Shown: positions 1-5,217 of the stretch, piece after piece
Numbering within the stretch: the stretch's first letter is position 1
How the letters are laid out: each line of letters begins with the position of its first letter
Source: Bacteroidota bacterium
GTDB lineage: Bacteria > Bacteroidota > Ignavibacteria > Kapaibacteriales > UBA2268
Direction of reading: 5' to 3'
NCBI GenBank assembly: GCA_024280675.1
Contig: JAJRPT010000198.1
Span: 1-5,217 of the forward strand
DNA length: 5,217 nt
The notes under the pieces: generated by a model
The model's database searches: none
What the model saw: only the letters and a program-made list of their open reading frames with translations
What the model was told of the DNA's origin: nothing
Position numbers and translations under genes: made by a program

Positions 1-2
1 AA

Positions 3-44
3 AAAGATGCAACAAAAGATGCAACAAAAGACGCAACAAAAGAT
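3..44 (+). repeat. 12-bp tandem repeat coding KDAT
   Basis: Three consecutive 12-base units (3-14, 15-26, 27-38) read aaagatgcaaca, with one silent T-to-C change in the third. A partial fourth unit (39-44) follows, after which the sequence diverges into KDEEPA. The unit is a multiple of three and lies in the frame of the BatD-like gene, giving KDATKDATKDATKD. Bases 1-2 (aa) do not fit the end of another perfect unit, so the array either starts here or is imperfect further left. Confidence 0.85.
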
Positions 45-887
45 GAAGAGCCAGCAATGCTCGAATTTATCAAATCAATGCCGCTTGATACCTTGGATGA
101 GAATGGCTTGTTGAAGATCCACACGAAATTTATTTACACGTCCTTCGACACAGGGCGATATGAATTTCCTCCACTTACTTTTGCCCATATTATAAAAAAC
201 TCTCAAGATGAGGATTTTAAATTTATTAAATCTAATGCCATCCCATTTAGGTTTGTGGGTGTCGAAATTGATACCACAGCAGATATTAAGGATATAAAAC
301 CAATGATGGATGCCCCCTTTGCATTTTCTGAAATTGAAGAATATGTCTATTGGGGATTATTGATTGTCTTTTTAATCGCACTTGTGGTTTGGATAAAGAA
401 GAAATATTTTACTAAAGAATTAAAGCAAGTGATTGAAAAATATGATCCAAAAATCCCGGCTCACGTCCTGGCCCTTGGTTCGCTAAAGAGTTTGGAAGAG
501 GAGAAACTGTGGCAAAGAAGTGAATTAAAACTCTATTATACAAAAATGACTGATATTGTTCGCCTGTATATTTCGAGAGTGTTTGAGATTGATTCGCTTG
601 AACTCACAAGTGATGAGACTTTGAACGCACTTGCTTTGTCAAAAAATGCTCCAGATGAAAGTGTAATTACGCTTTTGAGACAAATTCTGCAAACTGCTGA
701 TATGGTGAAATTTGCGAAATACAATGCAGAACCCACACAGAATGAAAATACTATGAGGCTTGCCTTTGAGCTGGTTGAAGCTACTGTTCATTTCTCACAA
801 AGCGAAAGCGGTGGTGAGGAAGAAATTACTGTGAGAAGTCAAGTAGAAAGTGGAGACGGGAAAAATGGAGACAAAGAAGATGTTTGA
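3..887 (+). CDS. BatD-like membrane protein encoded upstream of BatA (5' end outside the window)
   Basis: The reading frame is open from base 3 to a TGA at 885-887, so the true start lies left of the window; the first in-frame ATG at 57 is probably internal. The visible product is about 294 residues. It begins with a KDAT repeat. Next comes a likely periplasmic beta-rich stretch with an FDTGRYEFPPL motif (nt 144-176). A single hydrophobic helix, WGLLIVFLIALVVW (about nt 351-392), follows and ends in KKK, which places the C-terminal part in the cytoplasm. That part contains the segments YYTKMTDIVRLYISRVFEI and MVKFAKYN, which I recognise from proteins encoded beside batA in Bacteroidota aerotolerance (Bat) operons and from BatD C-termini. 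Its biochemical role is unknown; the family is thought to work with VWA proteins and a MoxR ATPase at the inner membrane. The overlap with batA supports coupled expression. The family call is firm in kind, but the name is not standardised. Confidence 0.8.
   Translation, partial: KDATKDATKDATKDEEPAMLEFIKSMPLDTLDENGLLKIHTKFIYTSFDTGRYEFPPLTFAHIIKNSQDEDFKFIKSNAIPFRFVGVEIDTTADIKDIKPMMDAPFAFSEIEEYVYWGLLIVFLIALVVWIKKKYFTKELKQVIEKYDPKIPAHVLALGSLKSLEEEKLWQRSELKLYYTKMTDIVRLYISRVFEIDSLELTSDETLNALALSKNAPDESVITLLRQILQTADMVKFAKYNAEPTQNENTMRLAFELVEATVHFSQSESGGEEEITVRSQVESGDGKNGDKEDV
850..879 (+). repeat. Imperfect 15-bp direct repeat at the batA start
   Basis: Two adjacent 15-base copies (850-864 gtggagacgggaaaa and 865-879 atggagacaaagaag) share the TGGAGAC core. 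They lie in the overlap between the end of the BatD-like gene and candidate starts of batA. In the batA frame they would read METGK and METKK; in the upstream frame they give GDGKN and GDKED. Each copy carries a GGAG that sits nine bases before an in-frame ATG (865 and 880), so each could act as a ribosome binding site. Confidence 0.55.
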
Positions 888-1875
888 TAATTATCATTTT
901 GCAAATCCAGAGTTTCTGTGGCTAGAGATTATAGTTGTAATTTTGGCAGTGTATTATTTTTGGAAAGGGAAAAAGCGGAATGTTAGCCTCTTATACCCAA
1001 CCGCACATTTGCTTGAGAAACTAAGACCCACTCTAAAACAAAGACTAAGGCATCTGCCCTCCGCACTAAGATTGCTTGTGTTGGCCTTGTTGATCATTGC
1101 ACTGGCTCGGCCGCAGACCAGCTCCAGCCACCAAGAAGTATCGACCGAAGGGATTGATATCGTGATTGCACTCGATATTTCGACATCGATGTTGGCAGAA
1201 GATTTCCAGCCCAATAGACTGGGGGCAGCAAAGAAAACGGCAAGTGATTTTATTGCAAACAGAACTAATGACAGAATCGGTTTAGTGATATTTGCGGGTG
1301 AAAGCTTTACTCAATGCCCGGTGACTATTGACCATGATGTGCTGATAAATATGTTTGAGTCTCTGAAGACAGGAATGGTAAAGGATGGAACGGCAATAGG
1401 TGATGGGCTTGCTACCTCGATTACTAGGTTAAAAGATTCCAAAGCAAAGAGTAAAGTTGTCATTCTGCTCACCGATGGAGTAAACAATAGTGGCTTTGTT
1501 GCACCACAGACAGCAGCAGAAATTGCCAGAACCTTTGGTATAAAAGTCTATACAATCGGTGTTGGTACAAAAGGTAAGGCACCCTATCCTTTTAAAACAA
1601 ATCGTGGTGTAAAATACCAAAATATTGATGTGGACATAGACGAGGAAACACTCACCGAGATTGCCGAGCTTTCTGGAGGACAGTATTTCCGGGCAACCGA
1701 TAACAAATCATTGGAAGAGATTTACTCGACCATTGACAAAATGGAAAAAACTAAAATAGATGTATCATACTTTAACCAATACACTGAAGAGTATTTTATC
1801 TTTGCTCTTTTGGCATTTATATTATTTACACTTGAGCTATTGCTCAGACTGACATACCTAAGGACGATGCCATGA
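880..1875 (+). CDS. batA: BatA-type VWA domain membrane protein
   Basis: This is a 331-residue inner-membrane protein of the Bacteroidota Bat (aerotolerance) family. The N-terminus MFDNYHFANPEFLWL matches the family's usual start. Two hydrophobic helices (about residues 11-28 and 62-76) precede the ARPQ motif. A von Willebrand factor A domain (about 92-290) follows. Its metal-binding MIDAS site is complete: D99-I-S101-T-S103, T171 in DGTAIGDG, and D199 in LLTDG. A C-terminal helix (about 304-323) closes the protein, so the VWA domain should sit in the periplasm. Start choice: GTG 850 and ATG 865 are in frame and possible, but ATG 880 fits the family N-terminus, has GGAG at 867-870, and overlaps the previous stop by eight bases. 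VWA proteins of this class are thought to bind a protein partner through the metal and to work with MoxR ATPases; the target is not known. The gene ends in an ATGA overlap with the next gene. Family call very sure, exact start less so. Confidence 0.92.
   Translation: MFDNYHFANPEFLWLEIIVVILAVYYFWKGKKRNVSLLYPTAHLLEKLRPTLKQRLRHLPSALRLLVLALLIIALARPQTSSSHQEVSTEGIDIVIALDISTSMLAEDFQPNRLGAAKKTASDFIANRTNDRIGLVIFAGESFTQCPVTIDHDVLINMFESLKTGMVKDGTAIGDGLATSITRLKDSKAKSKVVILLTDGVNNSGFVAPQTAAEIARTFGIKVYTIGVGTKGKAPYPFKTNRGVKYQNIDVDIDEETLTEIAELSGGQYFRATDNKSLEEIYSTIDKMEKTKIDVSYFNQYTEEYFIFALLAFILFTLELLLRLTYLRTMP
1860..1864 (+). promoter_or_regulatory. Shine-Dalgarno site for the pseudouridine synthase gene
   Basis: AAGGA lies seven bases before the ATG at 1872, inside the last codons of batA. 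It fixes the start of the next gene and shows that this organism uses Shine-Dalgarno pairing for at least some genes. Confidence 0.6.
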
Positions 1876-2780
1876 ATAAAAGAAAAGATTATAAGAAAAA
1901 CTCGCAAGGTGGGGAAAGCAACTCGCCAAAAAATAATAGAAATACTAAAAGTAATAAAAGCAAAGAAGCAAGCAAGTTTAAATCTAATTTCAAAAGAAAG
2001 AAACTCAAGGCTCGCCCAAAGAATATACCTGAGCATTTTGAAGAAGTGAAAAGAATTACTGAGTTAGACGAAATACGACTCAATAAATACATTGCAGAGT
2101 CAGGACATTGCTCAAGAAGAGCAGCAGATGAGCTGATTGCAGAAGGTGTGGTGAGGGTGAATGGGAAGAAAGTAAAAGAGCTAGGAATGAAAATCCACCC
2201 AGGAGCCGATGTGACAGTCAATGGTGATCCCATCTCATATTATGTCAAGAAAATTTACATAATACTGAACAAACCAAAAGATTGTGTCACCACTACTTCC
2301 GATGACAGAGGTAGGAAAACCATAATGGATATTGTTAAAATTCAGAAAAGAGTTTATCCTGTAGGAAGATTAGACCGGAATACGACTGGTGCAATATTGC
2401 TGACAAATGATGGGGAATTGACAAATAGAATGATTCATCCACGCTATCGGGTTGAGAAAGTTTATAGCGTCGGCCTAGATAAAGCCCTAGATAAATCTCA
2501 TGCTAGGCAAATTGCAGACGGTGTAGAACTCGAAGACGGGAAGACCGCGCCTTGTTTTGTTTGGATTAATCCAGAGAAAAAAAGCGAAGTATCAGTCACA
2601 ATTACAGAGGGACGATACAGGCAAATTAGAAGATTGTTTGAGAAGTTTGCCTATGATGTAAAAAAATTGGACAGGAAACAATTCGGAACGCTTGTCACAA
2701 ATGGACTTGCTCGTGGAAAATGGAGGTTTTTAAATCCAAAGGAAATTGTGATGATCAAGAAATCAGTTGATTTAATCTAA
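1872..2780 (+). CDS. rluB: RsuA/RluB-family rRNA pseudouridine synthase with basic N-terminal tail
   Basis: This 302-residue enzyme should convert a specific uridine in ribosomal RNA to pseudouridine. Residues 1-62 are a low-complexity tail rich in Lys, Asn and Ser. An S4 RNA-binding domain follows (about 67-113, IRLNKYIAESGHCSRRAADELI). The catalytic domain holds the family signature GRLDRNTTGAILLTNDGEL (165-183) with the catalytic aspartate D168. It also has the KVY motif (196-198) and EGRYRQIRRLFEKF (246-259) before LDRKQFGTL. All core motifs are present and the C-terminus looks complete. The start overlaps the batA stop as ATGA and has an AAGGA ribosome site, so it is probably translated from the batA transcript. 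The family is clear. Choosing RluB (23S helix 89 region) over RsuA, RluE or RluF is less certain from sequence alone. Basic tails of this kind are common in Bacteroidota members and probably aid rRNA contact; that role is an inference. Confidence 0.9.
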   Translation: MNKRKDYKKNSQGGESNSPKNNRNTKSNKSKEASKFKSNFKRKKLKARPKNIPEHFEEVKRITELDEIRLNKYIAESGHCSRRAADELIAEGVVRVNGKKVKELGMKIHPGADVTVNGDPISYYVKKIYIILNKPKDCVTTTSDDRGRKTIMDIVKIQKRVYPVGRLDRNTTGAILLTNDGELTNRMIHPRYRVEKVYSVGLDKALDKSHARQIADGVELEDGKTAPCFVWINPEKKSEVSVTITEGRYRQIRRLFEKFAYDVKKLDRKQFGTLVTNGLARGKWRFLNPKEIVMIKKSVDLI

Positions 2781-2808
2781 GAGCTTAATTGAGAATCTCT
2801 AGCTCAAT
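2781..2808. terminator. Weak hairpin at the convergent gene junction
   Basis: The two convergent genes leave only four bases between their stops. Just inside the rlpA end, ATTGAG (2788-2793) pairs with CTCAAT (2803-2808) across a nine-base loop. An alternative pairing is GAGCT (2781-2785) with AGCTC (2801-2805). Neither is followed by a T tract on either strand, so a rho-independent terminator is doubtful. It is listed because no better candidate separates the two converging transcripts. Confidence 0.2.
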
Positions 2809-3201
2809 ATCTACGACACCCTCTTTTATCATGTTAATCTCTTGAGCAGCTTTTTTTGAGAGATCAATAATTCTGCCGGCAACAAAGGGTCCCCTGTCGT
2901 TGATTATTACGACTACGCTTTTGTTGTTGCCGAGGTTGGTGACCCTCACCAATGTTCCAAAAGGAAGAGTCTTATGAGCGGCCGTGAGTTTTGATTGGTC
3001 GAATATTTCGCCATTGGCAGTTAGTCGCCCCTCAAAGAAGTCGGCGTAATAGGAGGCTTTGCCGTAAAGTATTTTGCCAGTCTTATTAGCAAAGGATGTT
3101 CCCTTCTTGTGGCTTGAGTATTTGATTGCAGGTGAGCAAGAGCTTACTATTAGCAAAATAAATAATATGGGAAATATTCTATGTGTTATTGATTTGTCCA
3201 A
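2785..3201 (-). CDS. rlpA: RlpA-family septal ring lipoprotein
   Basis: This 138-residue lipoprotein is probably anchored to the outer membrane and acts on peptidoglycan. The N-terminus has basic residues, a hydrophobic core (about 9-19) and a lipobox VSSC with the lipidated cysteine at residue 22. After a short linker comes a double-psi beta-barrel domain (about 46-136) with the RlpA hallmarks GKASYYADFFEGRLTANGE, TAAHKTLPFGT (H76), NDRGPF (D102) and GRIIDLS. RlpA of Pseudomonas aeruginosa is a lytic transglycosylase acting on glycan strands without stem peptides. Activity here is inferred from the conserved motifs. There is no C-terminal SPOR domain, so septal targeting as in enterobacteria is not expected; a short form like this is common in other phyla. 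The start codon is TTG at 3201, inside the end of purN, with no obvious Shine-Dalgarno; CTG at 3210 is the only upstream alternative before a stop. The TTG start gives a good signal peptide. Translation is probably coupled to purN. Confidence 0.88.
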   Translation of the reverse strand: MDKSITHRIFPILFILLIVSSCSPAIKYSSHKKGTSFANKTGKILYGKASYYADFFEGRLTANGEIFDQSKLTAAHKTLPFGTLVRVTNLGNNKSVVVIINDRGPFVAGRIIDLSKKAAQEINMIKEGVVDIELEILN

Positions 3202-3784
3202 TGTATTCAGATATTATTTTAGGATATAAAATGTGTTCGACCGCTAAAACTTTGGAGGCAAGACTCTCCGCCGTGTCCCCCATGGCAACATCGACTTCTA
3301 GCTGACCTAGTATTCTTCCCTTGTCGAATTCTTCATTGACCAAGTGAACGGTGGCGCCCGTTTTCTTGTCACGGGATTCTAGGACGGCTCTGTGTACTTT
3401 TTCTCCGAACATGCCCGCTCCTCCGTGCCTTGGAAGAAGTGAGGGGTGGATGTTGAGTATTCTGCTGGGAAACTCAGCAAGCATTTCTGAACCAATTTTT
3501 TTCATGTAGCCAGCTAGAATTACAAGATCAATATTATATTCTTTCATTTTTCGGGTAATTTCCAAATCTGGGTCTGAGCATGTTTTGCTGCTGATGTGGA
3601 AATAATCAATATTGTTTTGCTTTGCTATTTGAATTGCCCCCGAATTAGAATTATTTGAGATTAATAATATTGGCAAGCCATTAAGAGCATTAGCACGGCA
3701 AGACTCAATTATATTTAAAAAATTTGACCCAGCACCAGATGCTAAAAAGCCAAGTCTAGTTTTATTTGTAACTAATTTATTCAA
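3179..3784 (-). CDS. purN: Phosphoribosylglycinamide formyltransferase (GAR transformylase)
   Basis: This 201-residue cytosolic enzyme transfers a formyl group from 10-formyltetrahydrofolate to glycinamide ribonucleotide, the third step of purine synthesis. The N-terminal LGFLASGAGSNF (11-22) is the phosphate-binding part of the fold. DLVILAGYMKKI (86-97) leads into the catalytic NIHPSLLP, with N111 and H113 equivalent to the E. coli active-site Asn and His. The third catalytic residue is D154 in EEFDKGRI, after GATVHLV. The length fits the family. The start is TTG at 3784; an in-frame TAA lies only 13-15 bases upstream and the motif begins at residue 11, so no ATG start is possible. No Shine-Dalgarno is visible, but a good promoter lies just upstream. 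The last 23 bases overlap rlpA in another frame. No other purine gene is in the window. Confidence in the function is high. Confidence 0.93.
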   Translation of the reverse strand: MNKLVTNKTRLGFLASGAGSNFLNIIESCRANALNGLPILLISNNSNSGAIQIAKQNNIDYFHISSKTCSDPDLEITRKMKEYNIDLVILAGYMKKIGSEMLAEFPSRILNIHPSLLPRHGGAGMFGEKVHRAVLESRDKKTGATVHLVNEEFDKGRILGQLEVDVAMGDTAESLASKVLAVEHILYPKIISEYIGQINNT

Positions 3785-3812
3785 TATTGCGTCAGTTTAT
3801 TCGTAACAAAGT

Positions 3813-3840
3813 ATTATATTGTATTTTGTGTGTCTTTCAA
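3813..3840 (-). promoter_or_regulatory. Sigma70-like promoter for purN-rlpA
   Basis: Read on the minus strand, TTGAAA (3840-3835) and TATAAT (3818-3813) are separated by 16 bases. The -10 box is perfect and the -35 box matches five of six consensus bases. Transcription would begin near 3806, leaving a leader of about 20 bases before the TTG at 3784. The position is right for purN. In Bacteroidota the main sigma factor prefers a different -7/-33 pattern, and no exact TAnnTTTG is present here, so the match is suggestive only. Confidence 0.45.
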
Positions 3841-3854
3841 AACTTTGCAAAGTT
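3841..3854. promoter_or_regulatory. Perfect 14-bp palindrome, possible operator
   Basis: AACTTTGCAAAGTT is its own reverse complement. It sits directly against the -35 box of the proposed purN promoter and 28 bases before the ATG of the divergent secreted-protein gene. A dimeric regulator could bind it, but no regulator gene is in the window and the surrounding AT richness raises the chance of a coincidental palindrome. Confidence 0.3.
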
Positions 3855-3871
3855 AATTAATAATTATTTAT

Positions 3872-3876
3872 AAGGG
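3872..3876 (+). promoter_or_regulatory. Weak ribosome binding site for the propeller protein gene
   Basis: AAGGG lies six bases before the ATG at 3883 and is a partial Shine-Dalgarno match. A TATAAG at 3869-3874 overlaps it and could instead be a -10 box, which would make the message almost leaderless; both readings are tentative. Confidence 0.35.
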
Positions 3877-3882
3877 TCTTTT

Positions 3883-5217
3883 ATGAAATTTTTTATTCTA
3901 GCATTAAGCATGCTTTTACCTCTTCTGATGAATGCAGAAGCAGTCAGAAAACCATATCACGAACGAGGGCTTTGGGATGATTATTCCGATGCACCAAAGC
4001 AAATTCACCGACAACTACAAAGAGCAAGAGCAAGAGCTTATCCATATGACAAGATTCCAGAAGGGGCAAGAGCAAAAGCTATTGACCAAAGAAACACCTC
4101 GCTTCATAAAATGAAAAAATTCAAGAGTTCGCTACTTGGCGAACAAACCCAGTGGAGACAAAAAGGACCTGGTAACATCGGAGGAAGAGTTCGAGGGATT
4201 GCCATTCATCCATCAAATCCAGATATTGTTTGGATTGCTGCAGCCTCGGGAGGGATTTGGAAAACTACAAATGCTGGCATTACATGGTCATCAAAATTTG
4301 ACTTTCAGAATACTAGCTCTTTTGGGTCAATCGCAGTCGATCCCAATAACCCAGATATTCTTTTTGCTGGAACGGGTGAAGGTGCGGGAACTGCTGTTCC
4401 GAGCGGGACGGGTATGTACAAGTCTAGCGATGGTGGTGAGACTTGGAAATTGTCAGGCCTGACTGGGGTGCGATCATTTAACAAAACTTTTATTCACCCT
4501 GAAAACTCTGACCTAATTCTGGCTGGTGGTTGGGGTGGTCAATCGGGGGTTTATCGCTCAACAGATGGTGGTGATTCTTGGGAACGACTCAATAGGTATT
4601 CAGTCACAGATATGAGCATTCATAAATATAATGAAAATGAGTTTATTATTGGCGTCGATGGTGGTGCTTTAATTACAAAAGATAGAGGCGAGACATTTCA
4701 AGAGATTTTGGCACCTAGCTTAAATAATGTGTCAGGTGACCCAATCGGAAGAGTCTCAATTCAGTATGCTCCTTCTAATTTTAATAAAATATACGCCCTC
4801 GTTGATGCTGGAACTGAAAGAGATGGGGTAGTCTATTATTCCGACAACAAGGGGGCTATGTGGAATAGAGCGTCAATGAATGTAGATATTTTTGGCCCTA
4901 ACAATCAAGGGTTCTATGACAATGTGATAGCAGTTCACCCAAGTGATGAAAACATAGTATTGGTTGGTGGAGTGCCGATGGCAAGGTCTGAAAATGGACT
5001 TCAGTTTTATGAAGATACTGGTGGTATGCACGTCGATCAGCAATGTATTTCTTTCTCTTCCTCGCACCCTGGAATCGTTTATGTGGGAAATGATGGTGGT
5101 GTATACAAATCTACAAATTCAGGGCAAAGTTATACTAAAGTTAGTAATGGTTTAGAAATAACTCAGTTCTATGGCTTTTCCACTCAACAGAAAAATACAA
5201 ATGGTATGTCCGGAGGC
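3883..5217 (+). CDS. Secreted Asp-box (BNR/sortilin-like) beta-propeller protein, C-terminus outside window
   Basis: The frame is open from ATG 3883 through all 445 codons to the window edge, with no stop. Residues 1-20 (MKFFILALSMLLPLLMNAEA) form a Sec signal peptide. A polar region follows with RAYPYDKIPEGARAKA (51-66), then the family opening GPGNIGGRVRGIAIHP (95-110). Six Asp-box motifs are visible, ending at W135, W188, W233, F272, W327 and Y417. The first, fifth and sixth have Asn instead of Asp. Between them recur HP/DPxNPDI strand pieces and IWK/MYK/VYRS turns. This fits the WD40/YVTN/BNR-like propellers often annotated as glycosyl hydrolase or VPS10 proteins in Bacteroidota and Chlorobiota. 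These often end in a type IX secretion sorting domain; that part is not visible here. Enzyme activity is not supported: no sialidase catalytic residues can be assigned, and many relatives are probably surface or adhesive proteins. The gene is divergent from purN and probably has its own promoter. Confidence 0.88.
   Translation, partial: MKFFILALSMLLPLLMNAEAVRKPYHERGLWDDYSDAPKQIHRQLQRARARAYPYDKIPEGARAKAIDQRNTSLHKMKKFKSSLLGEQTQWRQKGPGNIGGRVRGIAIHPSNPDIVWIAAASGGIWKTTNAGITWSSKFDFQNTSSFGSIAVDPNNPDILFAGTGEGAGTAVPSGTGMYKSSDGGETWKLSGLTGVRSFNKTFIHPENSDLILAGGWGGQSGVYRSTDGGDSWERLNRYSVTDMSIHKYNENEFIIGVDGGALITKDRGETFQEILAPSLNNVSGDPIGRVSIQYAPSNFNKIYALVDAGTERDGVVYYSDNKGAMWNRASMNVDIFGPNNQGFYDNVIAVHPSDENIVLVGGVPMARSENGLQFYEDTGGMHVDQQCISFSSSHPGIVYVGNDGGVYKSTNSGQSYTKVSNGLEITQFYGFSTQQKNTNGMSGG

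Noticed and set aside
1722..2233. Minus-strand ORFs opposite the batA end and the pseudouridine synthase start
   Set aside because: They are antisense shadows of two well-supported genes; their Ser/Leu/Phe-rich sequences are what the complement of Lys/Glu-rich coding DNA gives.
3821..3828. GTATTTTG as a Bacteroidota-type -7 box for the + strand gene
   Set aside because: It is one base short of the TAnnTTTG pattern, and no matching -33 element at the right distance was evident, so I did not call it a promoter.
3853..3860. TTAATTAA palindrome just after the 14-bp palindrome
   Set aside because: A simple AT-only palindrome is expected by chance in such AT-rich intergenic DNA.
4019..4039. AGAGCA-like hexamer repetition in the propeller gene
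   Set aside because: Only about three short units coding RARARA within a region that otherwise resembles the family (YPYDKIPEGARAKA); too short to treat as a functional repeat.
3932..4462. Short + strand ORFs at 3932-4114 and 4136-4462
   Set aside because: They lie in other frames inside the 445-codon propeller gene, whose frame has a signal peptide and recognisable family motifs throughout. Their own translations show no family resemblance.
4873..5155. ORFs at 4873-5067 (-) and 4964-5155 (+)
   Set aside because: Both are embedded in the propeller gene in other frames and show no recognisable motifs or start context.

Overview
The window is AT-rich, densely coding bacterial chromosome with six protein genes, two of them cut by the window edges. 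I saw no tRNA, rRNA, CRISPR array, insertion sequence or phage gene. The gene set suggests a Gram-negative member of the Bacteroidota/Chlorobiota (FCB) group, but this is an inference from gene content, not from a marker gene. It rests on a BatD-like protein followed by a BatA-type VWA protein, a lipoprotein RlpA without a SPOR domain, and a large secreted Asp-box propeller protein of the kind exported by type IX secretion in that group. Shine-Dalgarno signals are mixed: clear before the pseudouridine synthase gene, weak or absent before others.

Left part (3-2780, + strand): three tightly packed genes read as one transcription unit. The first is the 3' part of a membrane protein with a KDAT tandem repeat at the window edge, one transmembrane helix and a cytoplasmic domain like those encoded next to batA. 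It overlaps batA, which encodes a membrane-anchored VWA protein with a complete MIDAS metal site. batA in turn overlaps by ATGA a gene for an RsuA/RluB-family 23S/16S rRNA pseudouridine synthase with a long Lys/Asn-rich N-terminal tail. The usual batB partner does not follow batA here.

Middle part (2785-3784, - strand): purN (GAR transformylase, purine synthesis) and rlpA (cell-wall lipoprotein) form a two-gene unit whose reading frames overlap by 23 bases. Both genes appear to start with TTG. rlpA converges on the pseudouridine synthase gene with only four bases between the two stop codons.

Right part (3785-5217): a 98-base divergent intergenic region carries a sigma70-like promoter facing purN and a perfect 14-bp palindrome. 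A long + strand gene then starts at 3883 and runs off the right edge still open. It encodes a signal peptide and at least six Asp-box (BNR) repeats. Short ORFs within 3932-5155 in other frames are shadows of this gene.

Each gene belongs to a recognisable family, and I do not see convincing evidence of a new biological system. The points worth a second look are the gene order around batA, the in-frame DNA repeats at the BatD-like/batA junction, the TTG-started overlapping purN-rlpA pair, the palindrome beside the purN promoter, and the truncated propeller protein.
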